64,000 bases of DNA from Acinetobacter lwoffii (GCF_029024105.1 NZ_CP118963.1:806001-870000), one strand, 5' to 3'. Positions 44,368 through 54,154 are shown, counted from the first letter of the stretch. Notes: a model not told the origin generated them from the sequence alone. A program made the numbers and translations.

Positions 44368-44442
44368 TGGCAGGGGTAGCTGGATTCGAACCAACGGATG
44401 CCGAGATCAAAACCCGGTGCCTTACCACTTGGCGATACCCCT
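44368..44442 (-). tRNA. tRNA-Gln (UUG), copy 1
   Basis: This is the first copy in transcript order. Its first base lies two bases after the ispE stop codon, so it is transcribed with that gene or from a promoter inside it, and must be cut out by RNases. CCA is encoded. Confidence 0.97.
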
Positions 44443-44444
44443 AT

Positions 44445-45275
44445 TTACACTTTAAACTGAACTAAAGGTGATTCTTGTAAACTGTTGACCAAGTAAGCTT
44501 TACATGGTGCATTTGCAAGAATATCTTCGATATTCAGATTTTCAGTGACTTCAATAAACACACAAGCACCTGTACCTGTAAGCTTTGCTTTTCCGAACTG
44601 GTCGAGATATTGCATTGCTTCATCGACTTCAGGATATAAGCTTCTTGCCAGTGGCTCAAAGTTATTTCCAAAATCAGATGGCGTTTCCTGATAGGCGCAA
44701 AATTTAGAGCTCTTCGTGTCTCTTGTCAATGCTTTTTGCGAAAAAAGCAGTTGAGTGCTGATAAAACAATCAGGTTTTAACACAATGAATTTTTTTTGAT
44801 CTAAGTCTATGAATGTTAAGTGTTCGCCAATGCCTTCGGCCCAGGCATTTTTGCCATGCACAAATATTGGCACATCTGCGCCTAGCTTGACCCCGAGTTC
44901 TGCCAGTTGTTCAATATTTAAACCGCACTGCCAGAGTTGGTTCAGCACAACCAGGGTCGTCGCGGCATTGGAAGAGCCGCCACCGAGACCTGCACCCATC
45001 GGGATATTTTTTTCCAGACGAATTTTTAGTCCAGAGAGCGTCTTAGCATAGGGCTTCAACAACTGTATCGCCCGATAGATTAAATTCTGTTGCAGATCCA
45101 CTGAGGCCAGACCTTCTATCTGAATCGCATCATCAGCACTTTGTTCAAACTCCAGCCAGTCATATAGGTCAATCAGCTGAAAAATACTTTGCAGCTCATG
45201 ATAGCCATTTTCACGGCGACCGGTGATATGTAAAAACAAATTCAGTTTAGCAGGCGAGGGAACACGAATCATCAT
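44445..45275 (-). CDS. ispE: 4-diphosphocytidyl-2-C-methylerythritol kinase
   Basis: The 276-residue GHMP kinase phosphorylates CDP-methylerythritol in the MEP isoprenoid pathway. It begins MMIRVPSPAKLNLFLHITGR and has the ATP loop PMGAGLGGGSSNAA and a late AKLTGTGACVFIE. It follows lolB by 18 bp. The four tRNA genes and prs lie downstream on the same strand, an order conserved in many gammaproteobacteria. Confidence 0.96.
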   Translation of the reverse strand: MMIRVPSPAKLNLFLHITGRRENGYHELQSIFQLIDLYDWLEFEQSADDAIQIEGLASVDLQQNLIYRAIQLLKPYAKTLSGLKIRLEKNIPMGAGLGGGSSNAATTLVVLNQLWQCGLNIEQLAELGVKLGADVPIFVHGKNAWAEGIGEHLTFIDLDQKKFIVLKPDCFISTQLLFSQKALTRDTKSSKFCAYQETPSDFGNNFEPLARSLYPEVDEAMQYLDQFGKAKLTGTGACVFIEVTENLNIEDILANAPCKAYLVNSLQESPLVQFKV

Positions 45276-45293
45276 GGGCTGGAATCAGGTCAA

Positions 45294-45872
45294 TTAACGG
45301 TTTTCAATGATCATTGTAATACGGTTTTCTGCACCATTTCCAAGTGACTGCTTTAAAATCAAACGGTTTGGCATTTTGGCCTGCGCATTATAATTGAGAT
45401 CGACCGTCCAGCCCTGTTCGATAATCTGGTTAATTCGCTGTGTATCGTCTTTTTGTAATTTGGCAGTCGTGGTAGCAGGGCGGGCTTGTACCCAATCGAC
45501 TAAATAACTGATCGGCGCTTGCCAGCCGGTTGCACGTTGCAGTAATTCTTCGGCACTGGCTGCCTGAATCACACCGGTTTTTGCGCTGTTTAAGGTCACT
45601 TGTCCCGGTGTGCCAGAAATCTGGGTTTTACCGACGCCTAAGATACCGCTGAGCTCAATATCGAATTCTTCCTGCTGTTGTACCCAGGTAAAGAATGCGC
45701 TGCCAGTCTGTTGAGGGGTACGAACGCCAATTTTACCTTGCAGCTGAAATTGATTCTCTGCCTGTACAGACGGGGTGGCAGGCGCTTGAGGCTTGATCAT
45801 CTGCTGACAGCCAGTTAAAAATAAAGCAGTGGCTGCAAAGGCACAGCAGCCCAATTGGCTCAAATTGCGCAT
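45294..45872 (-). CDS. lolB: outer-membrane lipoprotein receptor LolB
   Basis: The 192-residue lipoprotein has a signal ending LFLTGC, with Cys22. The mature part has the LolB fold, with NQFQLQGKIGVRTPQQTGSA in outline, EFDIELSGILGVGKT, and GWQAPISYLVDWVQ. It receives lipoproteins from LolA and inserts them in the outer membrane. It lies 7 bp after the TPR protein gene and 18 bp before ispE, so the three are likely cotranscribed. Confidence 0.92.
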   Translation of the reverse strand: MRNLSQLGCCAFAATALFLTGCQQMIKPQAPATPSVQAENQFQLQGKIGVRTPQQTGSAFFTWVQQQEEFDIELSGILGVGKTQISGTPGQVTLNSAKTGVIQAASAEELLQRATGWQAPISYLVDWVQARPATTTAKLQKDDTQRINQIIEQGWTVDLNYNAQAKMPNRLILKQSLGNGAENRITMIIENR

Positions 45873-45879
45873 AAATTAA

Positions 45880-47646
45880 TTAACTCGTTTTGGTTTGTGG
45901 TGCTAACAATAGCGAATTAAGTTGTTTCAATTCTGGGTCATTTGGATGGTTTTGTTGTAATTGTTGTAACACTTGGTGGAATTGTTGTAGATCACCTTTC
46001 ATGTACAAGGAACGGGCATAACGCACGCCAATCTTCACATTCGGATTCAATTGATAGGCTTTGTATAACACATCCGCAGCTGTGGTGAAGTCATTCTGTA
46101 AATAACAGATATAACCATAGGTATCCAGAATCGATGCCTGTTCTGGTGCATATTCTAGTGCCTGTTCGACATAGCGGCGTGCTTCTTCGAGGCGACGGTT
46201 TTGCATCGCCAGGGTATAGGCATAGGCATTCAGATAGGTCGGACTGTTCGGTTCAATTTTAAGTAAAGTGCTGAGTAGTTCATCCAGCTTGACGCGATCC
46301 TGATGGGGATCCAGCAACAGAACTTGCGAATAGACCAGTTCAGGGTCATCCGGCAGGTTTTTGCTGGCTTCTTCCAACAGGCGAATCGCAGCTTTTTTAT
46401 TCTGCATGCGCGTCAAAATATCCGCCTGTGCTAGATAGAGGAAGCTGGCATGTTGTGGATAATTCACCCTTTCCTGGGTTAAGAAACGCAGCGCATCATG
46501 CAGCTTATCCTGCTGGGCGAAAATCGAGATCATGTTGCGACGTGAGACGGTGTAAAGACTGCCATCGACCAGACGATAATAAGCTTTCGCCGTTTCATAA
46601 TGCTGTTTGCGTTCTGCATTCACCGCCAAGTAATAATAGGCTTCGTTTTGATATTGCGCAGAATAACGCAGTTCGACCAGATATTTTTCGGCTTTCTCGT
46701 ATTCTTCCAAGTCAATACTGGTCAGTCCGGCAATGAACAGGGCTTCTTCAGCAGTCGGCCATTTTTTTAGAATGTCTTGCAGTTTTTTCAGAGCCAAAGT
46801 CGCTTCGTTCAGCTTGACCAGATATTTGACTTCGGCCAGACGTACATCCAGATTATTACGGTGTTTACCGCTGGATTTTTCATACCATTGCAGTGTCGCC
46901 TGAGTATCGCCGAGTGCATTGAGCAGATTGGCCTTCATCAGGATATAGCCGGTCGCATTCGGACGTTTTTTTAAGGCGCGGTTAACTGTATTTAAAGCCT
47001 GTTCAAGCTGACCATTTTGTGCTTCCAGACCGGCCACTAGCACCAGAATAGATGGATTGTCCTTGGCTTTAGTGGTGCTTAAGGCCTGAATCAGATAAGT
47101 ACGATCCTCTGTGCCTTCCGGTGAAATTCCGGCGAGAATTTCTTCCAGATCGGCACTGTCATCAATTTGCAGGATTTTTTCTAAGGTCTCAGCAGCCAGC
47201 TCATATTCATGCGCTTTAAGGGCAATATGTGATAAATAAAATAAAGCAGGGACGTCTTGTGGCTCTTGTACCACCCAGTGCGTGGAGATATCTAGTGCTG
47301 CCTGTAGGTCATCATGTTCCAGCGCGACATTCAGTGCACGCTGCTTGACTGAAGTGGAATTGCTCTTGATCGCCAGCACCGTATAGTTGTGCAAAGCAGT
47401 CGGAATGTCATGTGCAGCGATGGCAAACTCAGCCATCATACTTTGTTTTATCGCATCATAATTTTGATTTGCATGGTAAACTGCTTCCGCTGCATAGAGA
47501 TGCGCAGTCGAAGCCATGCTACCCACCAGTAGGAATGTGGTAGAATATTGCTTAATTGTAGGGCCGTTGATACGGCTAATTGTTTGACGCAATTTTTTAT
47601 TGATCCAAGTAATGCTTTTTATGACACCGATGTTGCACAATAGCAT
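45880..47646 (-). CDS. tetratricopeptide-repeat protein
   Basis: The product is about 588 residues. A basic and then hydrophobic start (KQYSTTFLLVGSMASTAHLYA) may be an export signal. The rest is helical repeats of about 34 residues, with TPR-like units such as ALNTVNRALKKRPNATGYIL and EARRYVEQALEYAPEQASIL. Family members upstream of lolB probably help outer-membrane assembly, but no function is established. I chose the ATG at 47646; the frame is open to 47697 but would overlap hemA. It diverges from hemA with only 25 bp between start codons. Confidence 0.82.
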   Translation of the reverse strand: MLLCNIGVIKSITWINKKLRQTISRINGPTIKQYSTTFLLVGSMASTAHLYAAEAVYHANQNYDAIKQSMMAEFAIAAHDIPTALHNYTVLAIKSNSTSVKQRALNVALEHDDLQAALDISTHWVVQEPQDVPALFYLSHIALKAHEYELAAETLEKILQIDDSADLEEILAGISPEGTEDRTYLIQALSTTKAKDNPSILVLVAGLEAQNGQLEQALNTVNRALKKRPNATGYILMKANLLNALGDTQATLQWYEKSSGKHRNNLDVRLAEVKYLVKLNEATLALKKLQDILKKWPTAEEALFIAGLTSIDLEEYEKAEKYLVELRYSAQYQNEAYYYLAVNAERKQHYETAKAYYRLVDGSLYTVSRRNMISIFAQQDKLHDALRFLTQERVNYPQHASFLYLAQADILTRMQNKKAAIRLLEEASKNLPDDPELVYSQVLLLDPHQDRVKLDELLSTLLKIEPNSPTYLNAYAYTLAMQNRRLEEARRYVEQALEYAPEQASILDTYGYICYLQNDFTTAADVLYKAYQLNPNVKIGVRYARSLYMKGDLQQFHQVLQQLQQNHPNDPELKQLNSLLLAPQTKTS

Positions 47647-47671
47647 AAATTTAGTGAAATGATGACCTGAT

Positions 47672-48961
47672 ATGTCTTTCTTTGCATTGGGTGTCAACCA
47701 TCAAACTGCCTCTGTAGAACTGCGCGAACAAGTGGCTTTTAACCCTGAAAAGTTAAGTGCCATTCTTGCCGAGCAAAGCCAACACCCTGAACTGAACGAC
47801 ATGGTGGTGGTGTCTACATGTAACCGGACCGAAGTTTACGCCATGTCTGACAATGCTGACATGGTGCTGAACTGGCTCGCCCAGAAAAATGGGGTGGATG
47901 TCAAACAACTGCAACATCATGTCTATCGTTATGAAAATGCCCAGGCAGTGACGCATCTGATGCGTGTTGCCAGTGGTCTGGATTCACTGATGCTAGGTGA
48001 ACCACAAATTCTGGGACAGGTCAAAACCGCACTTTCTCTGGCCAAAGACTCTCATACCGTTTCGCAAAACCTGAACCGCATTTTTGAATATGCTTTTTAT
48101 GCCGCTAAACGTGTGCGTTCGGAAACGGCTGTCGGCAGTCATGCAGTCTCGATGGGCTATGCGGTGGCACAACTTGCTCTGCAAGTATTTAGTCATCCGG
48201 ACAAGCTGACCATTATGGTGGTAGCAGCCGGGGAGATGAACAGTCTGGTGGCCAAACACCTCGCAGAGATGGGGGTGGGCAAGATTATTATCTGTAACCG
48301 TACCCGCGAGCGTGCGGATATTCTGGCACAGGAAATTGCACATCGAGTTGAAGTCGAAATTATAGATTTTGATCAGCTTGCAGAAAATCTGCATCGTGCC
48401 GATGTCATTTCCAGTTGTACCGGCAGTTTGCATCAGGTGATTCACTATCCTGATATCAAGGCAGCATTAAAGAAACGCCGTTACCAGCAGATGCTGCTGG
48501 TCGATCTGGCAGTGCCACGCGATATTGATGCCAAAGTAGAAAGCCTGGACGGGGTTTATCTGTATGGGGTCGATGACCTGCAAAGCGTGATTGAGGAAAA
48601 TCTGGCACAGCGCCGTCAAGCGGCTGTTGAGGCTGAGATCATGGTCAATCAGCTGGCTACAGAACTGATGACCCAGCAAAAGGTCAAACAGGCCGGGGCG
48701 ACCATTCATGCCTATCGTGACCACGGGGAAACATTACGTCAGGAAGAATTGTCACTGGCAATGCAGCGTATTGCCAAGGGCGAAAAGGCGGAAACGGTAC
48801 TGGCCGAGTTTTCACATCGTTTAACCCAAAAACTGTTGCATCCAACTTCTATTGTGCTGCGTGAGGCGGCCAAAGCGGAAGATCCTACCTATTTTGAGCT
48901 GTTACAGGAAGAACTGGGCAATGTAGTCGCGAAGCGTCGTAAATCCAGGCATTCAGTTTAA
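47672..48961 (+). CDS. hemA: glutamyl-tRNA reductase
   Basis: This 429-residue enzyme makes glutamate-1-semialdehyde, the first committed step of tetrapyrrole synthesis. It begins MSFFALGVNHQTASVELREQ and has the active-site Cys in VSTCNRTEVYA. The NADPH fold has VVAAGEMNSLVAKHL and the C-terminal dimerisation helices are complete. No strong ribosome site is seen. With CysG in this window it covers early haem and siroheme synthesis. Confidence 0.97.
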   Translation: MSFFALGVNHQTASVELREQVAFNPEKLSAILAEQSQHPELNDMVVVSTCNRTEVYAMSDNADMVLNWLAQKNGVDVKQLQHHVYRYENAQAVTHLMRVASGLDSLMLGEPQILGQVKTALSLAKDSHTVSQNLNRIFEYAFYAAKRVRSETAVGSHAVSMGYAVAQLALQVFSHPDKLTIMVVAAGEMNSLVAKHLAEMGVGKIIICNRTRERADILAQEIAHRVEVEIIDFDQLAENLHRADVISSCTGSLHQVIHYPDIKAALKKRRYQQMLLVDLAVPRDIDAKVESLDGVYLYGVDDLQSVIEENLAQRRQAAVEAEIMVNQLATELMTQQKVKQAGATIHAYRDHGETLRQEELSLAMQRIAKGEKAETVLAEFSHRLTQKLLHPTSIVLREAAKAEDPTYFELLQEELGNVVAKRRKSRHSV

Positions 48962-49100
48962 TTAGTATGATCGGGTTATGGGCTGTTTTTTGATATATAT
49001 GTCAGCATACAACCCAGCTAGATGATTTGAAAAGTGTGTAAATAATACTGTAAGCTAACACCGACCTCCTTTGATTTAAAAGAATCAATAATTTGAAAAA

Positions 49101-51023
49101 TCAGTCTTCTAACAATGTCATGGAACGTTTGCGGTCAATCTCATAAATCTGCATTTTCAGGTTTTTCATTTCTGCAATACTGTTAAATTTCTTGGATTTA
49201 ATCTTGTTTTTTAAACACTGATATTGCAGCTTGGTGGAAAAATCAGCCGCGAGCTTATCGGCCTGTTCCGGCGATGAGGTGTAATCGCTGACATTGGCAT
49301 GCTGCAGAATATGCTGCAGTTCATGATGATGGGCTGCGCAGGCACCGAGCACATAATAGATCGACAGTTCAGGATCATCCGGCAAGTCATCAAAAATCAC
49401 ATTCAGAATATTCAAAATCTTAAACAGCAACTGATCTTCCGCTACTAGCGCGCGCAGTGGTTCAAAATGAATATACAGATAAGGATGATTCATCAAGATC
49501 GCAATCACATATTCTTCAGCATCAATTTTGGTACTAAAGCTTAAAGATGCATCTGTATTGACCTTAGGTTGCCATTTACGATTAAAGCCCAGTTTTTCGC
49601 GGAAAAATTGCTGCAGCAGATAACGGAAGGAGCCGTGTTTGGGCAGTAATTCGGTCAGATTTTTTAGTTCACCCATAACCTGACTCTTGCCTTCTGGGGT
49701 GGTGATATCCTGATTTTGGGTCAGATGGGCAAACACGAAGTCCGACATCAACGGTGCCTGATCCAGCAAGCGTCTGAAGTTTTCTATCCCTTCACGGCGG
49801 ATCAATGAATCTGGGTCATGGTCAGCGGGCAAAACAAAGAACTTCAGCTCTCGGCCATCATTCAGCAGGGGCAGGGCAATGTCCAAGGTACGGCGCGCTG
49901 CTTTTTGACCGGCAGCATCCCCATCAAAGGCAATGGTCAGCCGGTTGCTCTGCTTGAACAGAATATTCAGGTGGTCGGTATTACTCGCTGTGCCTAAAGT
50001 CGCCACTGCGCCATGAATGCCATATTGCTGAAGCGCAATCACATCCATATAGCCTTCGACCATCAGCCATTCTTGGGCTTTCTGTTTGCGGCCCTCATAG
50101 AGGCCGTACAGCAACTGGTTTTTATGGAAGACTTCAGAATCTGGCGAGTTGATGTATTTCGGCTTGATCTCGTCATTCAGGGCACGGCCGCCAAAGCCGA
50201 CCACACGGCCCTTGGTATCACGGATCGGGAAAATGACTCGTTCACGCAGCAGGTCAAAATCACGGCCACTGTCGCTGGTGCGAATCAGACCTAAAAGTTT
50301 TAAGCCCTCAATATCCTGAGGAAAGGCTTTTTCCAGATGTTGCCAGTCTTCAGGCGCATAGCCTAAGCGCCAATAGGCAATGGTCTCTGCAGTCAGACCA
50401 CGCTGCTTGAAGTATTGCTGGGCACTCGGGCTATTTGGGAGTTGGCGCTCATAGAACTGCGCGATATTTTCTAGCAGGTCGTAGAGGTTACCGTCTTGCT
50501 GAACTTCCGCCATCGGTAGGTGTTCAAAAGAAGCAAAAGGGTCACCATAAAAATCCTGTTCGACTGTCTGAAACTCTGCAAATGGATCGAAACTCGCCGT
50601 AGATGCAGCATTATTATTTTCTGTTGGAGCGTTATTCTGTTGCGGCTGAGTTTGTGGTGCAGTTTGAGCAGGCACGATTTTGGGTTTGGCTGCTTCACGT
50701 TTATATTTTAATTTATTGGAATCAGTATTGTCTTTAGGCAGTTCGATGCCCGTCTGGCTGGACAGGTCTTTCATCACTTCGACAAAATTACGGCTGCCAA
50801 TGTCCATTAAAAAACGGATGGCATTACCGTTGGCTTGACAGCCAAAACAGTGAAAATACTGTTTGTCACGATAGACGTGGAAAGACGGTGATTTTTCCTG
50901 ATGAAAAGGGCAGCAGCCTGAATAGGTACGGCCTGTTTTTTTCAGTTTTACGAATTGACCAATCACATCGACAATATCGGTGCGATCGAGAATCTGATCA
51001 ATCGTATGTTGAGGAATGGCCAT
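49101..51023 (-). CDS. dnaG: DNA primase
   Basis: The 640-residue primase makes RNA primers at the fork. It has a CHC2 zinc domain (Cys38, His41, Cys59, Cys62 in CCPFH and HCFGC). Then comes an unusually long Gln/Asn/Pro/Ala-rich linker (about 96-178). The TOPRIM core has EWLMVEGYMDVIAL and AFDGDAAGQKAARR, and the C-terminal ~150 residues form the DnaB-binding domain. E. coli DnaG is 581 residues, so most of the extra length lies in the linker. It is monocistronic here, not in an rpsU-dnaG-rpoD operon. Confidence 0.95.
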   Translation of the reverse strand: MAIPQHTIDQILDRTDIVDVIGQFVKLKKTGRTYSGCCPFHQEKSPSFHVYRDKQYFHCFGCQANGNAIRFLMDIGSRNFVEVMKDLSSQTGIELPKDNTDSNKLKYKREAAKPKIVPAQTAPQTQPQQNNAPTENNNAASTASFDPFAEFQTVEQDFYGDPFASFEHLPMAEVQQDGNLYDLLENIAQFYERQLPNSPSAQQYFKQRGLTAETIAYWRLGYAPEDWQHLEKAFPQDIEGLKLLGLIRTSDSGRDFDLLRERVIFPIRDTKGRVVGFGGRALNDEIKPKYINSPDSEVFHKNQLLYGLYEGRKQKAQEWLMVEGYMDVIALQQYGIHGAVATLGTASNTDHLNILFKQSNRLTIAFDGDAAGQKAARRTLDIALPLLNDGRELKFFVLPADHDPDSLIRREGIENFRRLLDQAPLMSDFVFAHLTQNQDITTPEGKSQVMGELKNLTELLPKHGSFRYLLQQFFREKLGFNRKWQPKVNTDASLSFSTKIDAEEYVIAILMNHPYLYIHFEPLRALVAEDQLLFKILNILNVIFDDLPDDPELSIYYVLGACAAHHHELQHILQHANVSDYTSSPEQADKLAADFSTKLQYQCLKNKIKSKKFNSIAEMKNLKMQIYEIDRKRSMTLLED

Positions 51024-51169
51024 GGTCTGCTGAGCTTCTCGTGCTGGAATCTAAGGTCTAAATCACTGAAAAAATGAAAATAGTCTAGTTGGACATTGAA
51101 TATTTCAAGTTCCTTTGTATACCTTTTGCACGTTTTGTTCAAGCCTGGGCAAGACAACGCAAAAGGGCA

Positions 51170-51195
51170 AGTATGATACCTTGCCCTTGAGGAAA
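51170..51195 (-). terminator. terminator after bamD
   Basis: On the minus strand CAAGGGCAAG and CTTGCCCTTTT pair around a loop of about eight bases, with a short T run, about 50 bp after the bamD stop. Confidence 0.55.
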
Positions 51196-51248
51196 ATGCA
51201 CCTGTAAAGCGCTGTCTTATTTGCTGATGCTGCCGGCCTTCTTTAGCT

Positions 51249-52214
51249 TTATTCAGCCGTTTTAGGACGATCCAGCAAACCAAATGAAATGCGATTGGTG
51301 ATGCTGCGCTTTTCATTTTCTGGCGCATCAGACTGTGCATCGGTGTCGGTTACAGTCTTGGCTTCTTTACCAAAAATACCCAGTGTCGCGCGGTTAAAGA
51401 AGCTGCCTTCACTACGCGCTGCACGCAGATTCACCGTCCCATCTGATTTCACCAGATTCGGATAATTCAGCTTTAATACATCCACATATTGCTGAGAAGT
51501 CGCTTTATCACCTAGCTGAGCATAGCCATAAGCAACCGTTGCCAGTGCTTCTGGAATCTGCGGAGTTTGAGGATAATGTTCAATCACCCACAAGCCACGT
51601 TCAACTGCTGCCAGATAAGCCTTACGCTTGATGTTGAAACGTGCTGCGTTCATTTCATGCTCAGCCAGTTCCTGACCGATAAACTGCATACGCTGTGCTG
51701 CATCCACTGCATAAGTGCTAGATGGATAGCGGCGAATGAAATCAACAAAATTCTGGTAAGCCACTTTCAGGTAGCTGACATCACGATGCGACTGTTTCAG
51801 CGAGGTATAACGCAGCAGGCCGTTATAGTTCTGTTCCATATTTGAGACACCGCGTACATAGTAGGCATAGTCGACATTTGGATGTTGCGGGTTCAGACGG
51901 ATAAAACGCTCTGCCAGTGCGACCGCACCTTCATAATCTTTTTGCTGGAATTTCACATACAACAGTTCCAGTTGCGCTTGCGGGGCATACTGACTGGTCG
52001 GGAAATAAGTTTCCAGCGCTTCCAACTGTTTTGCTGCATCGGTATATTGATTACGATCTAGCGCTTTCTGTGCTTTTTGAATATAAACCTGTTCGCTAGA
52101 TTCCGGACCTTTATCCACGACTTCTTTTTTTGGATTACTGCTACAGCCTACCATTGCCGATGCAATGCCTAATGTCACAGCAAGCATTGTCATTTTATAA
52201 TGTGGTAGCGACAT
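51249..52214 (-). CDS. bamD: outer-membrane assembly lipoprotein BamD
   Basis: The 321-residue lipoprotein has a signal ending AMVGC (Cys24). Five TPR-like repeats follow (QVYIQKAQKALDRNQYTDAA, LELLYVKFQQKDYEGAVALA, and others). BamD is an essential partner of BamA in beta-barrel insertion. It is about 75 residues longer than E. coli BamD, the extra lying at the C-terminus after residue ~250, which is rich in Ser, Ala, Glu and Asp. It diverges from rluD. Confidence 0.92.
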   Translation of the reverse strand: MSLPHYKMTMLAVTLGIASAMVGCSSNPKKEVVDKGPESSEQVYIQKAQKALDRNQYTDAAKQLEALETYFPTSQYAPQAQLELLYVKFQQKDYEGAVALAERFIRLNPQHPNVDYAYYVRGVSNMEQNYNGLLRYTSLKQSHRDVSYLKVAYQNFVDFIRRYPSSTYAVDAAQRMQFIGQELAEHEMNAARFNIKRKAYLAAVERGLWVIEHYPQTPQIPEALATVAYGYAQLGDKATSQQYVDVLKLNYPNLVKSDGTVNLRAARSEGSFFNRATLGIFGKEAKTVTDTDAQSDAPENEKRSITNRISFGLLDRPKTAE

Positions 52215-52285
52215 AAAAATTCCTCTGTTAATACGGGCAATGAGCTACAATTGCACTATTAAACCACTTTTGTCTGAATGAGCAA

Positions 52286-53338
52286 ATGAGTCAAGCACAA
52301 TCTTCCAATTCTAATATCCCTGATACTGATTTCAATTTACTTGAAGATTCTGAGGATGCAGATAACCATACTTCAGAAGCAACTGCAACACGTTTATCGT
52401 TGCAATTTCAACTGGATGAAACTTATATCGGGCAACGGATCGACCAGATTGCCGCAATGGTCTGGAGCGATTTTTCTCGAGAAAAATTAAAGCAATGGAT
52501 TAAAGATGGCAATTTATTGGTGAATGGTCAACCAGTTAAGCCGAAATTTAAAAGTGATGGTTTTGAAACCCTGACTTTAAATGTTGAGCTTGAAGCGCAA
52601 ACGCGCAGTCTGCCGGAAGACATTCCACTGGATATCATCTATGAAGATGATGACATTATGGTCATCAACAAACCAGTCGGTATGGTGGTACATCCGGGCG
52701 CTGGCAATAGTTCTGGCACCTTGGTGAATGCTTTATTGCATCACTATCCGAAATCGGCTGAACTGGCGCGTGCAGGTCTGGTACATCGTATCGATAAAGA
52801 CACCAGTGGTCTGCTGGTCGTTGCCAAAAATCTGGAAGCACAGTTTTCTCTCAGCAAACAGCTTGAGAAAAAATCAGTATATCGCCTGTATGATCTGGTG
52901 GTTTACGGCAATATTATTGCTGGCGGTACCATTGATGAACCCATCAAACGTCATCCGGTAGATCGTGTGAAAATGACTGTACTTCCGGGCGGTAAAGACG
53001 CGGTGACGCATTACAACGTCAAAGAGCGTTTCCAGCACTTCACCCGTGTTCAAGCTCGTCTGGAAACTGGACGTACTCATCAGATTCGTGTGCATTTTAG
53101 CTATATCGGCTTTGGCTTGGTTGGTGATCAGGTGTATATGCCGCGTGTCCGTATGCCAGCAGGTGCATCGCAATTACTAGATGACACTTTACGTGGCTTT
53201 AAGCGTCAGGCCTTGCATGCCGTGCAACTCGGTCTGACCCATCCGCGTACCAAAGAGGAAATGACCTTTGAAGCGCCGTGGCCGGAAGACTTTGCCAATC
53301 TGGTGGAAGTGCTGCGTACCGAAAACAAAGCTTATTAA
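52286..53338 (+). CDS. rluD: 23S rRNA pseudouridine synthase
   Basis: The 350-residue enzyme has an acidic N-terminal tail, an S4 RNA-binding domain (about 45-105, IGQRIDQIAAMVWSDFSREK) and a RluA-type catalytic domain with the Asp in HRIDKDTSGLLVVAK. A late ARLETGRTHQIRVHF completes the pocket. RluD modifies helix 69 of 23S rRNA (positions 1911, 1915 and 1917 in E. coli). It is the first gene of a block with pgeF, and diverges from bamD, a common arrangement. Confidence 0.94.
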   Translation: MSQAQSSNSNIPDTDFNLLEDSEDADNHTSEATATRLSLQFQLDETYIGQRIDQIAAMVWSDFSREKLKQWIKDGNLLVNGQPVKPKFKSDGFETLTLNVELEAQTRSLPEDIPLDIIYEDDDIMVINKPVGMVVHPGAGNSSGTLVNALLHHYPKSAELARAGLVHRIDKDTSGLLVVAKNLEAQFSLSKQLEKKSVYRLYDLVVYGNIIAGGTIDEPIKRHPVDRVKMTVLPGGKDAVTHYNVKERFQHFTRVQARLETGRTHQIRVHFSYIGFGLVGDQVYMPRVRMPAGASQLLDDTLRGFKRQALHAVQLGLTHPRTKEEMTFEAPWPEDFANLVEVLRTENKAY

Positions 53339-53373
53339 TTTTAACTCAGTCAATGTCAGCGTAAGGAAACGAG

Positions 53374-54114
53374 ATGCAATTTGTACCAGGACTTCCACAA
53401 GGTGTGTATGTGGGCCAGACTCGCGTTCACCATGCGAAAGTACAGCCATCAGCACAGCCTGAGCTTGCAGGTTTTAATCTGGCCTTGCATGTGCAGGATG
53501 ATGCGCAACGGGTACAACAGCATCGTATGGCTTTATTGCAGGATTTCGCTGCGTTTGGCGTAGATAAAATTACCTGGATGACCCAGACGCATAGCACCAT
53601 CTGTCATAGCATTAATGAGCAGATGCCATTTACCGCACTGGTCGGAGATGGTCTGGTGACGCAGAGCAAGGCACATGCTTTAATGATGATGACTGCAGAT
53701 TGCTTGCCTGTAGTACTGGGAAATGCTGATGGCACAGAAGTTGCCAATCTGCATGCCGGTTGGCGGGGACTCGCAGGAGGTATTATCGAAAATACCATCG
53801 CAGCCATGCAAACTCCGCCGACCTGGGCCTGGCTCGGGGCGGCCATTAGTCAGCCATGTTTTGAAATTGGCGCTGAAGTAAAAGCTGCTTTTTGTAGTAA
53901 ATATCCTGAACTGGACAGTGCATTTCAGCCCGGTGTACAGGCAGGTAAATATTATGCCGACCTGTATGCGATTGCGCGTTATATCTTGCAGCAACACGGC
54001 ATAAATACCGTATTGGGCGGGGATCAGTGTTCTTATCGCCAGCCAGAGGAATATTTTTCTTATCGCCGTGAACCAAAAACAGGGCGTATGGCGACATTCG
54101 TGTTTATGGCATGA
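53374..54114 (+). CDS. pgeF: peptidoglycan editing factor / multicopper laccase-domain protein
   Basis: The 246-residue protein (YfiH family) has the laccase-like domain. The metal-binding residues lie in TWMTQTHSTICH, MMMTADCLPVVL and VANLHAGWRGLAGG. In E. coli YfiH removes misplaced serine precursors from peptidoglycan; in other contexts the family has purine nucleosidase activity. It follows rluD by 35 bp, the usual bamD/rluD/yfiH neighbourhood. Confidence 0.92.
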   Translation: MQFVPGLPQGVYVGQTRVHHAKVQPSAQPELAGFNLALHVQDDAQRVQQHRMALLQDFAAFGVDKITWMTQTHSTICHSINEQMPFTALVGDGLVTQSKAHALMMMTADCLPVVLGNADGTEVANLHAGWRGLAGGIIENTIAAMQTPPTWAWLGAAISQPCFEIGAEVKAAFCSKYPELDSAFQPGVQAGKYYADLYAIARYILQQHGINTVLGGDQCSYRQPEEYFSYRREPKTGRMATFVFMA

Positions 54115-54154
54115 AAATGTTAAACTTAACTGAATTTTTTGGCTTTTGAGCGTT

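Noticed and set aside
44005..44442. Four near-identical ~75-bp repeats at regular spacing, CRISPR-like at first sight
   Set aside because: Each repeat folds as a tRNA-Gln with a TTG anticodon and encoded CCA; spacers are unequal and no cas genes are present.
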